A DNA stretch of 28,910 nucleotides from DASQDT01 sp036380435. Lineage in GTDB: Bacteria; Acidobacteriota; Blastocatellia; Pyrinomonadales; Pyrinomonadaceae. The stretch spans positions 1 to 28,910 of the forward strand of contig DASVES010000302.1 in the NCBI GenBank assembly GCA_036380435.1, given 5' to 3'. This document shows, one piece after another, positions 22,365-28,910 of this stretch. The position numbers and the translations under genes are program-made. Position 1 is the first letter of the stretch. The number at the start of each line of letters is the position of its first letter. The notes under the pieces are model-generated. The model had not been told where the DNA came from. It searched no databases and saw nothing but the letters and a program-made list of their open reading frames with translations.

Positions 22365-24267
22365 GAAGGGCGGCGCGGGAGCGAAGCGGGCGGCGGCCGC
22401 GGCGGAGCGGGCGCAAGGGTGGCCGGAGCGCGAGCGCGTCGAAGTCTCCGAGCGCGTCTGGATGGCGGCGAGTCTCGTCATCCTCGCGGCGGCCGTCTTC
22501 CTGCGTCTCTACGCGCTGGAGCTGAGGCCGATGCACCACGACGAGGCGGTCAACGGCTTCTTCCTGACGGGCCTGTTCCGTGAAGGCCGCTACAGCTACG
22601 ACCCGACGAACTATCACGGCCCGACCATCTACTACTTCACGCTCCCAAGCGTCTACCTCTTCGGCCTGAAGACGTTCGCCGTCCGCCTCGTCCCCGTCTT
22701 CTTCGGCGTGGGTGTGGTGTGGCTCGCGCTCTGCCTGCGCCGCTGGGTGGGGCCGCTCGGCGCGCTCACGGCCGCCGCGCTCCTCGCCGTCTCGCCGGGC
22801 ACGGTCTTCTATTCGCGCTACTTCATCCACGAGATGATGTTTCTCTTCTTCGCCCTCGGCGCGGTGGTCGGAGTGCTTCGCTTCTACGACACGGGGCGGG
22901 GCGAGTATCTGCTGCTGGCGTCGGCCGCGCTCGCCCTCCACTTTGCGACGAAGGAGACGGCCTTTATGACGGCCGGGGTGATGGTGCTGGCGACGCTCAT
23001 CGCGTGGGGTTACGCGGGCTACATGCGCGGGCGGCCGCACCCGTTCGCCGCGCGTGAGGTGGCGAGTGGTCGCGCGGTCGAGCCGGGATTGATGGATGTC
23101 GTCGCGCGGCTCGGCGGGTGGCCCCGCCTGTGGCCGCTGCTGCTGGCGTCGCTCGCGCTGTTCGTCGCCATCAACGTCCTTTTCTACTCGTCGTTCTTCA
23201 CCAACTCGAAGGGCGTCGGCGACGCTCTGGAGGCGCTGAAGGTCTGGTCGAAGACGGGCGCCAGCGAGTTCCACGCGAAGCCGTGGCACACGTATCTCAA
23301 GTGGCTTTTGCAGGAGGAGTCGCCGCTGCTTTGGCTCGGGACGGTGGGCGCGGCGCTGGCCCTGTGGTCGGGGCGCAACCGCTTCGCCGTCTTCGCGGGC
23401 GCGTGGGCCTTCGGCACGCTCGCCGCTTACTCACTCGTGCCCTACAAGACGCCGTGGCTGGCGCTCAACTTCACCGTGCCCCTGGCCATCGCCGGCGGCT
23501 ACGCCGTGCAGGAACTCGCCGAGACCGCGGCCCACGCGCGCTCTGGCACGCAGCGACTCTTCCCGGCCGCAGTCCTCAGCCTTTCGCTCTTCCTGTTGGC
23601 GGTCGGCCTTGGCTTTGCACATGTAACTACTCCATCTGAATATTTGTGCAGGGCCGTCGGCGTGTGGTGCACCACGCCGTTATCGGCGGCGGACGGCCCC
23701 GGTCTCTCTAGCGAGTGGGGCGCGTTGGTGGCGCTCGTCCTGGCGGCGCTCGTCGTCGGCTGGTGCGTGTGGAGACTGTACACGGCGAGGAAGGGCGGCG
23801 CGGCGTGGCGGCGTAGTGCGCCGGCGCTGGCGCTGGCGGCGTTGGCCGTCGTGGTCTGCACATATCAGGCGTGGGTGGTCAGCTTCCAGCAGTACGACAA
23901 CGACCAGTACCCATATGTCTACGCGCACACGCGGCGCCAGTTTATCAGCCTCGTCGGCGAGATCGAGCGTCTGGTGGCGCGCGCCGGCACAGGCGCGGAC
24001 ACGCGCATCGCCGCCACCGCGTCGGGGCCGGGCAGTGATAGCTACTGGCCTTTGCCGTGGTATCTGAACGACTACCGCAGCGTCGGCTACCACGCGCAGC
24101 TCCCCGCCGACGCCTCCAACCTTTCCATCATCGTCGGCAACGCGACGCAGGACGCGCAGCTCCGCGCGACCCTCGGCGCGACGCACCGCAAAGTGGGGGG
24201 GACTTACCCGCTACGCCCCGGCGTCGATCTCGTTCTCTACGCACAGCGCAGCCTGACTGACAGGTGA
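22333..24267 (+). CDS. Agl23-family/TIGR03663-like membrane protein (ArnT/PMT-type)
   Basis: The 644-residue product has a basic N-terminal segment (RRPKKGGAGAKRAAAAAERA), then multiple membrane helices. The first external loop contains LELRPMHHDEAVNGFFLTGL, with the Asp-Glu pair typical of ArnT/PMT-like GT-C glycosyltransferases, and YDPTNYHGPTIYYFTLPS. This combination resembles the TIGR03663 family named flippase activity-associated protein Agl23. Later segments include SRYFIHEMMFLFFALGAV and FATKETAFMTAGVMV, then a C-terminal soluble domain with WPLPWYLNDYRSVGY. The GTG start at 22333 overlaps the previous gene by 32 bp; the next in-frame ATG (22462) lies just before the first helix and is an alternative. 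Role in lipid-linked sugar handling is inferred. Confidence 0.82.
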   Translation: MATASTKRRPKKGGAGAKRAAAAAERAQGWPERERVEVSERVWMAASLVILAAAVFLRLYALELRPMHHDEAVNGFFLTGLFREGRYSYDPTNYHGPTIYYFTLPSVYLFGLKTFAVRLVPVFFGVGVVWLALCLRRWVGPLGALTAAALLAVSPGTVFYSRYFIHEMMFLFFALGAVVGVLRFYDTGRGEYLLLASAALALHFATKETAFMTAGVMVLATLIAWGYAGYMRGRPHPFAAREVASGRAVEPGLMDVVARLGGWPRLWPLLLASLALFVAINVLFYSSFFTNSKGVGDALEALKVWSKTGASEFHAKPWHTYLKWLLQEESPLLWLGTVGAALALWSGRNRFAVFAGAWAFGTLAAYSLVPYKTPWLALNFTVPLAIAGGYAVQELAETAAHARSGTQRLFPAAVLSLSLFLLAVGLGFAHVTTPSEYLCRAVGVWCTTPLSAADGPGLSSEWGALVALVLAALVVGWCVWRLYTARKGGAAWRRSAPALALAALAVVVCTYQAWVVSFQQYDNDQYPYVYAHTRRQFISLVGEIERLVARAGTGADTRIAATASGPGSDSYWPLPWYLNDYRSVGYHAQLPADASNLSIIVGNATQDAQLRATLGATHRKVGGTYPLRPGVDLVLYAQRSLTDR

Positions 24268-24446
24268 TCTGCATCAGTGTGACCGACGCGCAGGAGAACT
24301 GTTCGTTCCGGGCCTCCGGCTTCACCCGCGACGGGCGCGCGCCCTCGGTTGACCGTGGCCTGACGAGACGCCGCGCCGGGGGTTGGAGGGCGTGCCGGTA
24401 AAGTGCCGGCCGCCAACAGTAAAGTTGCCGCGCTTAAAGTTTAAGT

Positions 24447-24476
24447 TTGACACCCCGGCGTGTCCCAACATATAGT
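24447..24476 (+). promoter_or_regulatory. Sigma-70 promoter of smc
   Basis: A perfect TTGACA (24447-24452) and TATAGT (24471-24476) are separated by 18 bp, in a 298-bp gap. The leader to the smc ATG at 24566 would be about 83 nt. The gap also contains GTGCCGG twice, 4 bp apart (about 24391-24408). Nothing else was recognised in it. Confidence 0.8.
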
Positions 24477-24565
24477 GGGCCTCTCCTGCGTGGTGCTCTA
24501 GGGGCTGTGCCTGACGGCCGTATGTCCAGCTCCTCTCAGCCTGACCCTTTGGAACCAGACAGCGA

Positions 24566-27500
24566 ATGTTCAAACTCCAAAAGCTAGAGATTACCGGCTT
24601 CAAATCCTTCGCCGACTTCACGGAACTCGTCTTCACCGGCAGCGGCATCACGGCCGTCGTCGGCCCGAACGGGTGCGGCAAATCGAACGTGGCCGACGCC
24701 ATCTCCTGGGTGCTCGGCGAGCAGCGCGTCAAGATGCTGCGCGGCGCCGAGATGAAGGATGTCATCTTTCAAGGCTCGCGCAACCGTTTGCCTAGTGGGA
24801 TGGCCGAAGTCGTCCTCCATCTGGTGCGCGACGAGACCATCGAGGAAGAGCCGGACATCGACGACATCGACTCGACCCTCGAAGAGATAGACGACCAGAC
24901 CGGGGCCATCGAGGATCGACTCGCGCCCGAGTTGTTCGCCGCCGCGCAAGTCCCGGACGCCGAGGCCAAACTCTCCGCACCCGACGCGACCGCCCCGGCC
25001 CTCTTAGCTTTGTCAGAACCCTCTGCCGTCGAGGTCACACCCGGCGCGACCTCCGCTGTTGATGCATCGACCGTGGAAGCTCCCGCCGAATCGGTCGAAG
25101 CGCCCGCCGGGCTGGCCCTCGTTCCCGCCGAAGGACAACCGGAAGCCGTGACGACGCTGGAAGCGCGCGGTGATGGAGAAGAGACTCCGAAGCCCGCCGC
25201 ACAGACGCACCACAAGCGCCACTGGCGCCCGCGTCGCATGGAGCTTGACTTCGCCCCCGGCGAGACCGTCACCGTCACGCGTCGCCTCTACCGCTCGGGC
25301 GAGAGCGAGTATCTGCTCAACGGTCGCGTCTGCCGTCTGCGCGACATTCAAGACCTCTTTTCCGGCACGGGCCTTTCCGGCGCGCACTACGCCATCATCG
25401 AGCAGGGGCGCATCGGCCAGATTCTCTCGGCCAAGCCGATGGATCGCCGCACGCTCATCGAGGAGGCCGCCGGCATCACGAAGTTCCGCGTCCGCCAGCG
25501 CGCCGCCGAGGCGCGTCTCGAAGGCGCGCGCTCGAACCTCCACCGCGTCTCCGACATCATCAGCGAGATCGACCGGCAGGTGAACAGTCTGCGCCGGCAG
25601 GCCGGCAAGGCCCGCCGCTACAGCGCCCTGCGCGACGAGCTGCGCGACCTTCTGCGCCACACCTACGCCGCCGAAGACCGCGCCCTCGGCACGCTCCTGG
25701 AAACCCTGCGCGCGCAGATCACCGACGCCTCCGAAGAGGCCGACGCGCTTTCGTCAAAACTCTCCGCCGGCGAAGACGAGGCCCGCCGCGCCACGTCCGA
25801 GGCCCGCACGCGCGAGGAAGAATTAGCCGAGACGCGCGCCGCCGTCGCCGAATCGACTCTCAGGCAAGACCGGCGCGAGCGCGAGCGCGCCTATCAGGAA
25901 GAACAGGCCGACGCCCTCCATAAGCGCGCGGCCGAAGTGCGACAGGAGATCGACACTTTGCGCGGGCGTCTCTCGGCCATCGAGCAGGAAGGAGAGGGCT
26001 TGCGCCTGTCCGACGCGCAACTACGTGAGGAGAGCGACGCCTCCGCCGGGCTGTTAGCTTCCGCCGAGGCCGCCTACGCGCAGCGCCTCGCGGAAGTGGC
26101 TGAGGCCGAGGCCGTCATCGAGGTGGCGCGGGCTGAACTCCTCACGCACACGGCCGTCGTCGAGCGCCTGCGCGAGATCGGACGCCAGCTCGAAGCGGCG
26201 CTCGACCGTGTGGCCATGCAGGCCGAGGGTCTCGCGCGCGAGGGCGAGCGCGCGGCCGTCGCGCACGAACAGTCGCAGGCGCAAGCCCAAATTTTGAACG
26301 AACAGATTCGCGTCGCGCGCGCGCAACTGGAAAGTCTCGTCGCCGAGCGCGAGGAGTCGGCGCGCCTCATCGCGGAGGCGCGCGTGCGCGTTGCGGCGAC
26401 CTCGGAGCGACACGCGCGCGTGCGCGACGAGGCGGCGCGCGTCCGTCACCGCCTCGACACGCTCGAAGAAATCGACACGCAACGCTCGCTCTACCCGCAA
26501 GCCGTCCAGCGCATCTTCTCCGACGCGGCCGAAGGCGAAGCTATTAGAGACTTCCGCGCCATCGGCACGCTCGCCGACGTGCTGCGCGTCGAGCCGCACT
26601 GGGAGCCGGCCGTCGAGAGCGTCTTCGGCACGCTCCTCCAGTCCGTCATCGTGCCGACGCCCGACGACGCCCTGCGCGCCGCCGCGTGGCTCGAAGTCGC
26701 GGGCGCGGGCCGCGCCAACTTCCTCGTTGCCGGCCTGCATGGCGGCTCGGAGTCGGACGAGGAGCAAGTCGAGCAGATCGAACAACTCGGGCAAGCCGAG
26801 ACGGAGCAGCCGCGGCAATCGCTCGCCGAGAGCGTTCTCGCCGAAGGCGTGGAGCTGCGCGCGTGGAACCTTCTGGGCGCGCCGCGCGAGATCGCGGCCG
26901 TGTTGCGCCGGACGGTGCCACGCGAGATGAACGCGCGCGTCGTGCGCGACCTCGAAGGGGCCGTCGAGCTTTCGCTCACGTCCGAGGAGATGTGCGTGAC
27001 GCCGGCCGGCGAGTGGGTCATCGGCGGCCAGCTCGTCGCGGCGGGTGGGCCGCCCGTGGCGGGCGAGGGCGCGGGGCTGCTTTCGTTCAAGCGCGAGATG
27101 CGCGACCTTGGCGCGCGCGCCGTCGGACTCGAAGCCGACCTCATCTTCGCCGAGGAGGCCGCCACGGCCGAGCGCACGCGCCTCGGCGAACTCGAAGACG
27201 CATACGTCCATCTGAACGAAGCCATCGGGCGCGATGAGCGCGAGCAGGTGGCGCGCGAAGTCAACGCCGCGCAGCTCACGCAGGAAACCGAACGCGCCGA
27301 GCGTCACATGCGTGTGGTTGCCGACGACGCCGCGCGCCTCGCCGACGAGCAGCGCGAGCTACAAGAGCGTCGCGACCAACAGAGCGCGGAGACCGAGTCG
27401 GTCGAGGCCGCGCGCGTCGCCGCCACATTGGCGATTGCCGTGGCTGCGGACACACTTGCCGCGGCCCGCCGCACTTCCGAGGAGGCGAGCGAGCTTCTGG

Positions 27501-28609
27501 GCCAGCAGCGGGCCGCCGCCGCGGCTGCCTCCGAGCGCCGGCGGGCCGCCGCATCGGAGCTAAAGCGCATGGAGTCGGAGTCGGCCGACCTCGCCGCGCG
27601 GCTTGAGCGTTACGAGTCGGAAGTCTCCGAGATGCACGCGCGTCTCGAACGTCTGCGCGGCTCATTGGCTGAGATGGACGAGGGGGCAGGCGAGGTGGAA
27701 GGCGAGCGCGAGCGTCTGGAGCTGGACGTGGAAGAGGCGGCGCGGCGCGTGGCGGAGGCGCGCGCGCGGGCCGACGCGCTGGCGCTCGAAGTGACGGAGC
27801 TGCATCAGAGTGTCGCCGCCGCGCGCGACGCGCGAGCAGGGCTGGAGGTGCAACGCGCGGAGACGGGTGCGCGTCTGAGCTACGTCCGCGAGTCGTGCAT
27901 GGCGGAACTCTCGGCGCCGCTCGAAGAGGTGGCGCGCGAGTTCGCGCCCGGTGAAGAGTTCGACCTTGAGTCGGAGCGCGCCCGTGTCGAGGAGATGCGC
28001 GCGCGTCTTGAGTCTTTCGGCGCGGTCAACATGATGGCGCTCGAAGAGCTGGGCGAGAACGAGGAGCGCCTGAAGTTTTTGACGGAGCAGCGCGCCGACA
28101 TCACCGACGGCATCATCTCCACGGAGGAGGCGCTTCGGGAAATCAAGCGCCGCTCGCGCGAGCGCTTCCGCCACGCCTTCGAGGAGATCAATCGCAACTT
28201 CGGACAGTTCTTCCTTGAGCTGTTCGGCGGCGGGCGCGGTGAGATGAGCATGATCGACGCCGACGACGTTCTGGAGTCGGGCATCGACATCGTCGCGCAA
28301 CCGCCGGGCAAGCGTCTCCAGAACGTGCTGCTGCTTTCGGGCGGCGAGAAGGCGATGGCGGCGCTCGCGCTCGTGCTCGCCGTCTTCCGCTACCGGCCGT
28401 CGCCCTTCTGCCTCCTCGACGAGGTGGACGCGCCGCTCGACGAGGCCAACGTCGGCCGCTTCACGACGAAGATCAAGGAGATGTCGCAGGAGACGCAGTT
28501 CATCGTCGTCACGCACAACAAGCGGACGATGGAGATGGCGCGCGCCCTCTACGGCGTGACGATGGAGGAGGCGGGCATCTCGCGCCTCGTCTCCGTGAGG
28601 TTCGAGTGA
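24566..28609 (+). CDS. smc: Chromosome segregation protein SMC with a large insertion in the ATPase head
   Basis: SMC dimers with ScpA/ScpB compact and help segregate chromosomes. The product is 1347 residues, against about 1170-1200 usually. Walker A is GPNGCGKS (33-40), the R-loop/Q-loop region and VTVTRRLYRSGESEYLLNG follow, then SGTGLSGAHYAIIEQGRIGQ. Two long Glu/Arg/Ala coiled coils flank a hinge at about 640-835. The signature LLSGGEKAMAALAL (about 1256-1269) and Walker B CLLDEVDAPLDE (Asp1285, Glu1286) complete the C-terminal head. Residues about 89-222, acidic then Pro/Ala/Val-rich, interrupt the N-terminal head between EVVLHLV and MELDFAPGETV. The hinge also contains a Gln/Glu-rich segment (EEQVEQIEQLGQAETEQ). 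The start follows its own promoter. Confidence 0.96.
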   Translation: MFKLQKLEITGFKSFADFTELVFTGSGITAVVGPNGCGKSNVADAISWVLGEQRVKMLRGAEMKDVIFQGSRNRLPSGMAEVVLHLVRDETIEEEPDIDDIDSTLEEIDDQTGAIEDRLAPELFAAAQVPDAEAKLSAPDATAPALLALSEPSAVEVTPGATSAVDASTVEAPAESVEAPAGLALVPAEGQPEAVTTLEARGDGEETPKPAAQTHHKRHWRPRRMELDFAPGETVTVTRRLYRSGESEYLLNGRVCRLRDIQDLFSGTGLSGAHYAIIEQGRIGQILSAKPMDRRTLIEEAAGITKFRVRQRAAEARLEGARSNLHRVSDIISEIDRQVNSLRRQAGKARRYSALRDELRDLLRHTYAAEDRALGTLLETLRAQITDASEEADALSSKLSAGEDEARRATSEARTREEELAETRAAVAESTLRQDRRERERAYQEEQADALHKRAAEVRQEIDTLRGRLSAIEQEGEGLRLSDAQLREESDASAGLLASAEAAYAQRLAEVAEAEAVIEVARAELLTHTAVVERLREIGRQLEAALDRVAMQAEGLAREGERAAVAHEQSQAQAQILNEQIRVARAQLESLVAEREESARLIAEARVRVAATSERHARVRDEAARVRHRLDTLEEIDTQRSLYPQAVQRIFSDAAEGEAIRDFRAIGTLADVLRVEPHWEPAVESVFGTLLQSVIVPTPDDALRAAAWLEVAGAGRANFLVAGLHGGSESDEEQVEQIEQLGQAETEQPRQSLAESVLAEGVELRAWNLLGAPREIAAVLRRTVPREMNARVVRDLEGAVELSLTSEEMCVTPAGEWVIGGQLVAAGGPPVAGEGAGLLSFKREMRDLGARAVGLEADLIFAEEAATAERTRLGELEDAYVHLNEAIGRDEREQVAREVNAAQLTQETERAERHMRVVADDAARLADEQRELQERRDQQSAETESVEAARVAATLAIAVAADTLAAARRTSEEASELLGQQRAAAAAASERRRAAASELKRMESESADLAARLERYESEVSEMHARLERLRGSLAEMDEGAGEVEGERERLELDVEEAARRVAEARARADALALEVTELHQSVAAARDARAGLEVQRAETGARLSYVRESCMAELSAPLEEVAREFAPGEEFDLESERARVEEMRARLESFGAVNMMALEELGENEERLKFLTEQRADITDGIISTEEALREIKRRSRERFRHAFEEINRNFGQFFLELFGGGRGEMSMIDADDVLESGIDIVAQPPGKRLQNVLLLSGGEKAMAALALVLAVFRYRPSPFCLLDEVDAPLDEANVGRFTTKIKEMSQETQFIVVTHNKRTMEMARALYGVTMEEAGISRLVSVRFE

Positions 28610-28611
28610 GC

Positions 28612-28910
28612 ATGTGGGTTAAGGTCTTAGGCTTCACCTTCGCGGCCGCGCTCGTCTCGACGGGCGCGGCCTTCCCCGTACAGGCGCAATCCCCGCGCAA
28701 GGCGACGCCTCGGCCGACGCCGACGCCCGCGGTCGAACAGCAGCAACCGAAGAAGGTCTCGCAGCGGCCGGAGGACGGGAAGGGGACTGAGGAGGCGCCC
28801 GCGTCGGTGCGCGCGGGCGTCCCCGCGAAGCCGAAGGAAGACCCGAACGCCGCGCACTACGTCTACGAGTTCAAGCAGCCGGACTTCTTCGTCTACTTCG
28901 TACGCATCGA
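28612..28910 (+). CDS. Secreted protein, 3'-truncated by the window edge
   Basis: The open frame runs off the window end (99 codons visible). It starts with a signal peptide, MWVKVLGFTFAAALVSTGAA followed by FPVQAQ, with cleavage likely after the AQA-type site. Then comes a Pro/Thr/Lys-rich linker and, from about residue 83, HYVYEFKQPDFFVYFVRI, the start of a folded domain I do not recognise. The ATG lies 2 bp after the smc stop; a GTG two codons upstream overlaps that stop (GTGA) and is equally possible. The tight spacing suggests co-transcription with smc. Confidence 0.75.
   Translation, partial: MWVKVLGFTFAAALVSTGAAFPVQAQSPRKATPRPTPTPAVEQQQPKKVSQRPEDGKGTEEAPASVRAGVPAKPKEDPNAAHYVYEFKQPDFFVYFVRI

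Noticed and set aside
22288..23289. Minus-strand open frame (333 codons) opposite the Agl23-like gene
   Set aside because: Its charged, repetitive product and lack of signals mark it as a shadow of the membrane-protein gene.
26054..27307. Long minus-strand open frame (417 codons) opposite smc
   Set aside because: It arises from the GC-rich codon pattern of the SMC coiled coil and hinge; it is Arg/Leu/Ala-rich with no recognisable domain.

Overview
The window is a high-GC bacterial chromosome segment that is densely coding and mostly housekeeping. The order rpoA-rplQ-accB-accC-rplU-rpmA-obgE-nadD-rsfS-rlmH, together with a DksA/TraR protein, an Agl23-type membrane protein, frequent GTG/TTG starts and many low-complexity Lys/Ala/Gly/Pro protein extensions, suggests an Acidobacteriota-like organism, possibly Blastocatellia. 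This placement is an inference from style and content; no rRNA gene is present to confirm it.

Layout. Bases 1-3868 hold the end of the ribosomal/RNA polymerase operon (rpoA 3' part, rplQ) and the acetyl-CoA carboxylase subunits accB and accC. Bases 3895-8578, behind a very good sigma-70 promoter, hold rplU, rpmA, obgE, nadD, rsfS, a receiver-less sigma-54 activator and rlmH, mainly ribosome assembly and NAD synthesis. Bases 8777-10058 hold a DksA/TraR zinc-finger protein and a ComF-like phosphoribosyltransferase, each followed by a strong terminator. Bases 10163-10886 (minus) hold two small unrecognised genes, one encoding nine cysteines. Bases 11175-13100 hold a prolyl iminopeptidase, an HNH protein and TatA. 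Bases 13187-15471 (minus) hold a methyltransferase and RarA/MgsA. Bases 15752-17719 hold a small membrane protein and an M74-like peptidoglycan hydrolase with a histone-like N-terminus. Bases 17873-19970 (minus) hold PPK2 and YchF. Bases 20196-24267 hold two large multi-pass membrane proteins. Bases 24566-28609 hold smc, followed by the start of a secreted protein.

The most striking structure is not a gene. Nine elements (about 80-210 bp each) share one architecture: a run of degenerate 7-bp tandem repeats, a loop, then the complementary heptamer run, so each can fold into a long hairpin. The heptamer sequence differs between elements (types TTAGCTG, AGAGGTC, GTGATAA, ATCGTGA, AAAAGGC, AGGGGAA and GTCCGTT), but the 7-bp period and inverted layout are constant. 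Two elements are composites with one heptamer family nested inside another. Several supply the stop codon or last residues of a gene or touch the next start codon, and one lies in frame inside a membrane-protein gene, adding about 70 hydrophilic residues. Related 7-bp tandem repeats (STRR) are known in cyanobacteria; I do not know of a description of this multi-family, inverted and nested form.

Other points are a roughly 130-residue acidic/Pro-Ala insertion in the SMC ATPase head, a sigma-54 activator inserted between rsfS and rlmH, an L17 protein with an internal insertion and a long basic tail, and the unassigned Cys-rich gene pair. No tRNA, rRNA, CRISPR array, prophage or transposase gene was seen.
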